From contig DFFQ01000097.1 of NCBI GenBank assembly GCA_002371025.1, positions 1 through 16,748 on the forward strand: 16,748 bases of DNA, in the 5' to 3' direction. The stretch is from Lachnospiraceae bacterium UBA3772. Lineage in GTDB: Bacteria; Bacillota; Clostridia; Lachnospirales; Lachnospiraceae. The translations under genes and the position numbers were made by a program. The notes under the pieces were generated by a model. The model made no database searches. It saw nothing but the letters and a program-made list of their open reading frames with translations, and was not told where the DNA came from. Position 1 is the first letter of the stretch. Every line of letters starts with the position of its first letter. This document shows, piece by piece, positions 8,353-13,484 of the stretch.

Positions 8353-9687
8353 TTATAAATTTTTACTTTCTTCACTTTTAATAAATTCAAACCATTCTCT
8401 AATTGCCTTTTCATGCCCATTCATAGATGGCTCATAAAACTTCATATCCTTGATAGCATCCGGAAGATATTGCTGTTTCACATAATGATTTGGATAATCA
8501 TGAGCATATTTATATCCGGTTCTTCCCAGATCCTTTGCCCCACTATAATGAGCATCCCTAAGATGTATAGGTACTTCACATCCTGAGAATTTCTTAACAG
8601 CATCATTTGCTGCAAAAATACCATTAACCACAGAATTGGATTTTGGAGCTGTAGCCACATAAGTTGCTGCCTGAGCAAGAATTATCTGGGCTTCTGGCAT
8701 TCCAACCCTTTCAACAGCAAGCGCACAGGACGTAGCCACATTTATTGCCATAGGATCAGCATTTCCCACATCTTCTGAAGCACATATCATTATCCTTCTT
8801 GCAATAAATGTTACAGACTCGCCACCGTATAACATCTTTGCCAGATAATAAAGAGCTGCGTCCGGATCAGAACCCCTCATGGATTTTATAAAAGCTGAAA
8901 TGATATCATAATGATTATCACCATTTTTATCATATCTTATGGCTCTTCTCTGAATACATTCCTCTGCAACCGAAAGATCTATATGGATTTTTCCATCCTC
9001 TTTATTTCTCTCAGTTGAAAGAATCCCCAGTTCAATGGCATTTAAAGCATGTCTTGCATCGCCCTCACACATGTCAGCAATAAAAGAAACTGCCTCATCT
9101 GTTATCTGGGCATTATATGCTCCCATTCCTTTTTTTTCGTCATATACTGCACGACGAATCAAGGTCTCTATATTTTCCTTACAAAGTGGACGCAATTCAA
9201 ATACAGTCGATCTGGATATAAGAGCACTATTAACTTCAAAATAAGGATTTTCAGTAGTTGCACCAATAAGAATTACAGTTCCATCTTCCACATATGGAAG
9301 CAGGAAATCCTGTTGAGACTTGTTAAATCTATGTATCTCATCAATAAAAAGAATTGTCTTTTTTTGATACATTCCCAGATTATTTTTCGCCTCTTCCACC
9401 GCAGTTTCCATATCTTTCTTTCCTGAGGTGGTAGCATTTATCTCTTTAAAAAATGCACTGCTGGTATTAGCTATAACCATAGCTAAAGATGTTTTTCCTG
9501 TTCCAGGAGGTCCATATAGAATAATGGACGATAATTTATCTGCTTTAATGATTCTGGTAAGGAGCTTATCTTCACCGAGAATATGCTCCTGACCTACTAT
9601 ATCATCAAGAGTCTCCGGTCGCATTCTTCTTGCAAGAGGAGACTCTTTCTTTTGTTCTTCTTTACGCATGTAATCAAAAAGATCCAT
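8353..9687 (-). CDS. rarA: Replication-associated recombination protein A (AAA+ ATPase)
   Basis: This 444-residue protein matches RarA/MgsA (WRNIP1 family) over its full length. It opens with MDLFDYM and SPLARRMRPETLDDIVGQEH, then shows Walker A GPPGTGKT (59-66), Walker B ILFIDEIHRF (112-121), sensor 1 GATTENP (142-148) and an arginine finger in SALISRS (R159). The C-terminal half holds the tetramerisation region with typical SDPDAALYYLAKML and DYPNHYVKQQYLP segments. RarA acts at stalled replication forks, with RecA and single-stranded-DNA-binding protein, to control recombination and restart. ATG 9687 has AAAGG 8 bases upstream. The gene follows the receiver-domain gene by 24 bases and appears to be the last gene of the TetR-receiver-rarA operon. 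It is probably also expressed through that promoter, since no other promoter is visible. Confidence 0.96.
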   Translation of the reverse strand: MDLFDYMRKEEQKKESPLARRMRPETLDDIVGQEHILGEDKLLTRIIKADKLSSIILYGPPGTGKTSLAMVIANTSSAFFKEINATTSGKKDMETAVEEAKNNLGMYQKKTILFIDEIHRFNKSQQDFLLPYVEDGTVILIGATTENPYFEVNSALISRSTVFELRPLCKENIETLIRRAVYDEKKGMGAYNAQITDEAVSFIADMCEGDARHALNAIELGILSTERNKEDGKIHIDLSVAEECIQRRAIRYDKNGDNHYDIISAFIKSMRGSDPDAALYYLAKMLYGGESVTFIARRIMICASEDVGNADPMAINVATSCALAVERVGMPEAQIILAQAATYVATAPKSNSVVNGIFAANDAVKKFSGCEVPIHLRDAHYSGAKDLGRTGYKYAHDYPNHYVKQQYLPDAIKDMKFYEPSMNGHEKAIREWFEFIKSEESKNL

Positions 9688-9711
9688 GTATCTACCTTTC
9701 CAGTAATAACA

Positions 9712-10104
9712 TTAGTCACAAAGATCAAGTTTTTTAATTATTCCGTCCAGCTGCTTGATATCGATTGGTTTACATACATAATCATCATAATCCTCGCTGG
9801 CATATGAAGCATCAAAGTCTTCATCCAAAGCACTGATCATTATAACTTTTGTTCTTGAAATTCGTGGAACTCCGAGTTTTCTTTCTGCATCACGAATAGC
9901 TTCAAGCGCTTTATAACCGTCAATCTTTGGCATCATGATATCAAGACATATAAGATCAAACTTATTATTCTGATTTGAAGCCTTAACAAATTCATCTACT
10001 GCTTCAATACCATCATGTGTAAGAACAACTTCTCCATATTTTGACATAAATTTATAAAGGAACTTTCCACTAGCTGCATCATCTTCAGCAATTAAAACTC
10101 TCAT
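9712..10104 (-). CDS. Stand-alone response-regulator receiver (CheY-like)
   Basis: From ATG 10104 the product has 130 residues and is a single receiver domain with no output domain. All active-site residues are visible: acidic D8 and D9 (LIAEDDAAS), phosphoacceptor D55 in LDIMMPKIDG, S91 (MISAL) and K112 (CKPID). The start is set by GGGGAGGA about 6 bases upstream; an in-frame start at 10131 would overlap the TetR gene. The gap to the TetR stop is 13 bases and to rarA 24 bases, so the three form an operon. No histidine kinase lies nearby, so a distant kinase or phosphorelay must supply the phosphoryl group. Its partner is unknown: it may bind another protein (as CheY and Spo0F do) or act in a relay. 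Confidence 0.93.
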   Translation of the reverse strand: MRVLIAEDDAASGKFLYKFMSKYGEVVLTHDGIEAVDEFVKASNQNNKFDLICLDIMMPKIDGYKALEAIRDAERKLGVPRISRTKVIMISALDEDFDASYASEDYDDYVCKPIDIKQLDGIIKKLDLCD

Positions 10105-10117
10105 TTTAGTCCTCCCC

Positions 10118-10717
10118 TTAATTTTTATCATTGTTTATTGATAAACCCAAAAGATTTTTCGTAAATTCACAAATACACTTCTTATATGTCCAAGAATTAT
10201 ATGTAATTCTTCGGTTAAATGAATCCATAAGAAAATAACCCATAACACTATCTGCAAGCTGTCTGGAAGTAAGTGGAATGTTAAGTTCTCCTTTATCGAT
10301 TGCTCCGTCAAAAAGAGTAATAAGAAAATCTCTTCTGTTATTCATACCTTCCACTATTTTTTCTCTTGTTGAAGCATTGTGAAGCAATTCCTCAAACTGA
10401 AGCATCAAGGTACAAAGTTCTGAATAACTATCGTAATATGTAGCATATGTTTCAACATATGTCATTATCTTATCTATATATCTACCCTTTTTGGCACGTA
10501 CAGTCTTCTCAACTGTATTATCGAATTTAAAGTAGTAATCTACTACATCAACCAGAAGCTCATTCATATCTCCATAAAACTTATACAAAAGCGGTTCAGA
10601 GATATTAGCCTTTAACGAAACTGTTTTAGTAGTTAATTGGGAAATTCCGGAATCACTGATTATTTCAATAGCTGTAGAAATAATTCTGTCTTTTGTTGAT
10701 ATGAAACTTTCAGTCAA
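10118..10717 (-). CDS. TetR-family transcriptional regulator (TTG start)
   Basis: This 199-residue protein has an N-terminal TetR helix-turn-helix: helices at about 8-23 (TKDRIISTAIEIISDSG) and 27-47 (QLTTKTVSLKANISEPLLYKFY), the latter holding the recognition helix. An all-helical ligand-binding and dimerisation domain follows (about 60-195). The first ATG in frame is residue 51, inside the fold, so the start must be the TTG at 10717. AAGGGGG lies 10 bases before it. The ligand is unknown. As first gene of an operon with a receiver protein and rarA it probably controls its own promoter; a dyad covers the -10 box. TetR proteins often regulate efflux pumps, and an export operon lies just downstream, but I see no copy of that dyad at the export promoter. 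Confidence 0.9.
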   Translation of the reverse strand: MTESFISTKDRIISTAIEIISDSGISQLTTKTVSLKANISEPLLYKFYGDMNELLVDVVDYYFKFDNTVEKTVRAKKGRYIDKIMTYVETYATYYDSYSELCTLMLQFEELLHNASTREKIVEGMNNRRDFLITLFDGAIDKGELNIPLTSRQLADSVMGYFLMDSFNRRITYNSWTYKKCICEFTKNLLGLSINNDKN

Positions 10718-10768
10718 ATCAGGTATACCCCCTTCTAATTAAAATCTGTACTATATGCACAAAACCAT

Positions 10769-10785
10769 ACATAATTATATTATGT
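10769..10785. promoter_or_regulatory. Candidate TetR operator (palindrome over the -10 box)
   Basis: The dyad ACATAAT-ATA-ATTATGT has perfect 7-bp arms and a 3-base centre, and it covers the -10 hexamer of the TetR operon promoter. Position and size fit autorepression by the TetR protein. This is inference: AT-rich dyads can arise by chance. Confidence 0.5.
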
Positions 10786-10805
10786 CTTCACCAATAAAAT
10801 GTCAA
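10777..10805 (-). promoter_or_regulatory. Sigma-A promoter of the tetR-receiver-rarA operon
   Basis: On the minus strand: perfect -35 TTGACA (10805-10800), a 17-base spacer, -10 TAATAT (10782-10777). It lies about 60 bases upstream of the TTG start of the TetR gene and directly after the cold-shock terminator. No other promoter is visible in the operon. Confidence 0.85.
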
Positions 10806-10862
10806 TTAATATCGGTAAAAAGAAACAAAAAAACGAGAGAAATTTATACAAATTTAAACATA

Positions 10863-10895
10863 AAAAAGAATTACAGAAAATCTGTAATTCTTTTT
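10863..10895. terminator. Bidirectional Rho-independent terminator after the cold-shock gene
   Basis: A perfect 14-bp inverted repeat (10863-10876 with 10882-10895) has a 5-base loop. The core AGAATTACAG/CTGTAATTCT is flanked by A5 on the left and T5 on the right, so it can terminate in either direction. On the minus strand it ends the cold-shock transcript 37 bases after the stop codon. Confidence 0.92.
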
Positions 10896-10931
10896 ACGTA
10901 AAACATGTATTAAAAATGGATATAATATCTA

Positions 10932-11135
10932 TTATTTAACGGTTGTTACGTTGATAGCCTGTGGTCCCTTTTCACCATCAGTAACATCGAATTCTACTTT
11001 CTGTCCCTCTTCAAGAGTCTTAAAGCCTTCCATGTTAAGTCCAGAATAATGTACGAATACATCTTTACCAGCTTCATCAGTGATAAATCCGTAACCCTTC
11101 TGATTGTTGAACCATTTTACTGTTCCGTTTGCCAT
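10932..11135 (-). CDS. Cold-shock protein (CspA family)
   Basis: From ATG 11135 (GGAGG 8 bases upstream) the protein has 67 residues, the normal length for this family. It is a single OB-fold cold-shock domain with RNP1 KGYGFIT (13-19) and RNP2 VFVHY (26-30), and it starts [10 protein letters not shown]. These proteins bind single-stranded RNA and DNA and melt mRNA structure, acting as RNA chaperones in cold or general growth. The gene is monocistronic, between its own promoter (11192-11220) and a strong terminator (10863-10895). The open frame extends upstream to 11174 but that part is leader. The leader is only about 50 bases, much shorter than that of E. coli cspA, and contains tandem 11-base repeats. 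Which of the species' csp paralogs this is cannot be told. Confidence 0.97.
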   Translation of the reverse strand: MANGTVKWFNNQKGYGFITDEAGKDVFVHYSGLNMEGFKTLEEGQKVEFDVTDGEKGPQAINVTTVK

Positions 11136-11154
11136 TTTAGTTTCCTCCAAAAAC

Positions 11155-11183
11155 ATCACGCAATTTTCGTGCAATTTTCACGC
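11155..11183 (-). repeat. 11-base tandem repeats in the cold-shock leader
   Basis: On the plus strand, AATTTTCACGC (11173-11183) and AATTTTCGTGC (11162-11172) are adjacent copies with two differences, followed by the partial copy ATCACGC (11155-11161). In the mRNA this gives alternating CGTG, CACG, CGTG blocks. The central block can pair with either neighbour, so two mutually exclusive small hairpins are possible between the transcription start and the ribosome site. Confidence 0.7.
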
Positions 11184-11191
11184 ACTATGTA

Positions 11192-11220
11192 AATTTATCA
11201 CACTTCAATACCTCAGTCAA
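11192..11220 (-). promoter_or_regulatory. Sigma-A promoter of the cold-shock gene
   Basis: On the minus strand: -35 TTGACT (11220-11215), a 17-base spacer, -10 TAAATT (11197-11192). The predicted start near 11185 gives a leader of about 50 bases. Confidence 0.75.
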
Positions 11221-11295
11221 GGAAAATGCCTTTTTTCGCACGGAAACTATTTTTGTTCACGAGTTCCCTTTATATTCCGCAAGATTGCTTTCTTT

Positions 11296-12213
11296 CTACA
11301 TTTTTAAGGACACTCGTTTTTGATTATGGGAATAGTAGTAGAGCGAATTTGACAGAATTTGACCGTTTGGCACCTCTTCTTCATTGACTCTTTTTATAAG
11401 TTGTTTAACATCTTCTTCATCAGATACAAATTTCCGCGGAACTGCAATCACCTCATTTACTGAGGACGGTATGATATAATAGTCATCTCCTATCCTGTTA
11501 TAGGCCTCTTCTAACAGCTTTTCATCCAGCAGTACCGCTGCTCCATAAACTCCGTCACAATTAGTCATAAGCAGACTTGGATTAAGATCATTTGGACTAA
11601 ATCCCATAGGCATTGGAATGGATTCCTTAAGGCAGAAACTTCTTATAAAGGAATCAAGTTTTGAGATCACAGGGGTATAATATCGCATGGTATTTTTCAT
11701 CGCCATTTCATATAACTGATCTAATGATAACCCCCAGGGTGCTCCTATTTTTTTGGTAACAAGGATATCACCTTTATTTCCATTTATATCCACAAGCCAT
11801 CTGAAAGTAATTGCAAGATCCAGAAATCTTATATATATGGCATCCTTAAGTAATTCCTTATTCATCTCATAGTTTATAAGCCTTACGATTACTTTTTCCC
11901 TGGCTTTTTTTGAATTAAACTGAAGGTCCACATCTCCATTTTCAATAGTTTTAAATGCTCTCCTTACAGTTTTATCTATACTCTCAATTACAGAATACAG
12001 ATCATAACAAGGATCATTCTCTAATGTATAGATATATCTATCAAGATAAATACAAGGCGCAATGACCTTATCTTTTAATTTAACAGAAAGACCAGTTAAG
12101 TTTATGTCATTATTCTTTTTATTGTTAACTACGCTGATATTTTCTACATCAAGATCTGTTAATTTCTGAGAAACACCTGCTAAAATGTCATTTACGATTT
12201 TTTCCTTATCCAT
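11296..12213 (-). CDS. DUF5688-like protein of unknown function
   Basis: The protein has 305 residues with no signal peptide or membrane segment, and I recognise no catalytic motif. Its architecture resembles DUF5688 proteins, which I recall as common in Lachnospiraceae: an N-terminal part with N-x-I-N-L-T-G-L-S (34-42), APCIYLDRYIYTLEN (52-66), a central helical region with RLINYEMNKELL (111-122) and LDLAITFRW (131-139), and a C-terminal part ending LLMTNCDGVYGAAVLL (214-229), YYIIPSSVNEVIAVP (245-259) and ILSNSLYYY (286-294). The assignment is from memory of the pattern. The role is unknown. ATG 12213 has no recognisable Shine-Dalgarno sequence, unlike its neighbours, although the leader is long enough. 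It has its own likely promoter (12294-12322). No clear terminator follows. Confidence 0.8.
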   Translation of the reverse strand: MDKEKIVNDILAGVSQKLTDLDVENISVVNNKKNNDINLTGLSVKLKDKVIAPCIYLDRYIYTLENDPCYDLYSVIESIDKTVRRAFKTIENGDVDLQFNSKKAREKVIVRLINYEMNKELLKDAIYIRFLDLAITFRWLVDINGNKGDILVTKKIGAPWGLSLDQLYEMAMKNTMRYYTPVISKLDSFIRSFCLKESIPMPMGFSPNDLNPSLLMTNCDGVYGAAVLLDEKLLEEAYNRIGDDYYIIPSSVNEVIAVPRKFVSDEEDVKQLIKRVNEEEVPNGQILSNSLYYYSHNQKRVSLKM

Positions 12214-12239
12214 AAATAATTTTAAGAAAAAACCAAAAG

Positions 12240-12291
12240 AAATAATAAAGGATATGAAAGTAATGTGTGCGAAGCATTTCCTCTCATATCC
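12240..12291 (-). terminator. Terminator-like stem-loop after hisC
   Basis: On the minus strand GGATATGA (12291-12284) pairs with TCATATCC (12257-12250). The inner part (AGGAAATG with CATTACTT) extends the stem with one mismatch and one bulge, around a 9-base loop. The following TTTATTATT supplies a U-rich tail. It lies 31 bases after the hisC stop. The promoter of the next gene overlaps its 5' edge. Confidence 0.7.
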
Positions 12292-12293
12292 CT

Positions 12294-12322
12294 ATAATAA
12301 TTTGAGTATATTATTTTGTCAA
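12294..12322 (-). promoter_or_regulatory. Sigma-A promoter of the DUF5688-like gene
   Basis: On the minus strand: perfect -35 TTGACA (12322-12317, starting at the base after the hisC stop codon), a 17-base spacer, -10 TATTAT (12299-12294). The predicted start near 12287 falls inside the first arm of the hisC terminator, leaving a leader of about 73 bases. Confidence 0.75.
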
Positions 12323-13378
12323 TCAGTTAAGATAAGACTTAAAGAATTCTATAACCTTATCCATTTCTTCATCGGTTCCAATAGTTATTCTTAAATAGTC
12401 CCTGATCCTGTCCTGTTTAAAGTATCTGAAATAAATACCATTTTTCTTTGCCGCTTCAAATATATTGGCTGCATCTCTGTCAGGATGTTTTGCAAATACA
12501 AAATTAGCCGCTGAAGGTAATACCAAAAAACCAAGATTTTTAATCTCTCTTACAAATCTTTCTCTTGTATCAACAATCTTCTTAACCGTCTCTTTAAAAT
12601 ATTCATCATCCTCAACAGAAGCTACACCATAAAGGATTGATGGTGTATTCATAGTATAAGAATTATATGAATATTTTACATCATTCATATATTTTATAAG
12701 CTTTGCATTACCTACTGCATATCCTATTCTCATGCCCGCAAGGGATCTTGACTTTGAAAAAGTCCTTACACAAAGAAGATTATCATACTCTTCTGTAAGA
12801 TCAATAACTGAAGAACCTTCCTTTGCAAAATCAATATATGCTTCATCGATTATAACCACAGAATCCTTATTTGCTTTAAGTATATCAATGATAAAATCCC
12901 TTGAAACCAACTTACTTGTTGGAGCATTCGGATTAGGGAAAATGATACCCCCGTTTTCTTTATAATAATCTTCTTTTACTATATTAAATTCTGCATCAAC
13001 TGGTACCAGTTCATACTTTATCCCAAGCATATTAGCCCATACAGGGTAAAATGAATATGAAATATCAGGGAAAAGCACAGGTTTCTTTGAGTTAAAGAAT
13101 GTCATAAATGCCATTGCGATAACGTCATCTGAGCCAACGCCTACAAAAACTCTGTCTTTTGTTGTATGGTGATAAGCTGCCAATTTCTCCACCAGTAGTG
13201 AAACTGTTGGATCCGGATATTTTCTCAGATCATCAAAATCAAATACTGCTTCTCTTACCTTTGGAGATGGACCATAAGGATTCTCATTAGTATTTAATTT
13301 AATGATATTTTTTTCCTTTGGCTGTTCTCCAGGCACATATGGATTTACTTTTCTAACATTTTCTTCCCAAGATGCCAT
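12323..13378 (-). CDS. hisC: Histidinol-phosphate aminotransferase-type PLP enzyme
   Basis: This 351-residue fold-type I aminotransferase carries HisC features: NENPYGPSP (31-39), FPNPNAPTS (147-155), IIDEAYIDF (176-184, with D178 and Y181 contacting PLP), the lysine that forms the Schiff base in TFSKSRSLAGMRIGY (K209), and the substrate-carboxylate arginine in YLRITIGT (R330). HisC interconverts histidinol phosphate and imidazole-acetol phosphate with glutamate, in histidine synthesis. No other his gene is nearby, so a broader aromatic or other aminotransferase role is possible. ATG 13378 has AGGAGG 9 bases upstream. The gene appears monocistronic, from a promoter at 13432-13460 to the stem-loop at 12240-12291. 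The PNPNAPTS loop has Ala and Ser where many HisC proteins have Asn and Gly. Confidence 0.9.
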   Translation of the reverse strand: MASWEENVRKVNPYVPGEQPKEKNIIKLNTNENPYGPSPKVREAVFDFDDLRKYPDPTVSLLVEKLAAYHHTTKDRVFVGVGSDDVIAMAFMTFFNSKKPVLFPDISYSFYPVWANMLGIKYELVPVDAEFNIVKEDYYKENGGIIFPNPNAPTSKLVSRDFIIDILKANKDSVVIIDEAYIDFAKEGSSVIDLTEEYDNLLCVRTFSKSRSLAGMRIGYAVGNAKLIKYMNDVKYSYNSYTMNTPSILYGVASVEDDEYFKETVKKIVDTRERFVREIKNLGFLVLPSAANFVFAKHPDRDAANIFEAAKKNGIYFRYFKQDRIRDYLRITIGTDEEMDKVIEFFKSYLN

Positions 13379-13390
13379 TTTAATATCCTC

Positions 13391-13450
13391 CTAAAAAACC
13401 GGTCATACTAAATCACAATGAGTTAATCGTGATTATAGCATAACCGGTTT
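13391..13450 (-). terminator. Nested stem-loop between the peptidase and hisC
   Basis: The outer arms AAACCGGT (13396-13403) and ACCGGTTT (13443-13450) pair perfectly over 8 bp. The inner arms AATCAC (13411-13416) and GTGATT (13429-13434) pair over 6 bp around a 12-base loop. On the minus strand the outer stem ends in a run of six T, so a transcript reading through from the peptidase gene could terminate here. The hisC promoter lies inside the same element, and the T-run abuts the hisC ribosome site AGGAGG. Confidence 0.6.
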
Positions 13451-13460
13451 GATTAGTTAA
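13432..13460 (-). promoter_or_regulatory. Extended -10 promoter of hisC
   Basis: On the minus strand: -35 TTAACT (13460-13455), a 17-base spacer, then TGC directly before a perfect TATAAT (13437-13432), that is, an extended -10 element. The outer inverted-repeat arm ACCGGTTT falls in the spacer and the other arm lies in the leader, so they could also be paired operator sites. Confidence 0.75.
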
Positions 13461-13484
13461 TTATTTTCTTTAAATTATTATTTT

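Noticed and set aside
8478..8678. Second minus-strand open frame within rarA
   Set aside because: Overlaps the RarA frame, low complexity (Leu, Gln, Met rich), no ribosome site; a shadow frame.
9049..9426. Plus-strand open frame of 125 codons opposite rarA
   Set aside because: It lies antisense to well-conserved RarA codons, its composition is that of a shadow frame, and no ribosome site or family match is visible.
11221..11295. Imperfect hairpin (GGAAACT with AGTTCCC) between csp promoter and the DUF5688-like gene
   Set aside because: Seven pairs including G-U, a long loop and no U-run on the minus strand; not convincing as a terminator.
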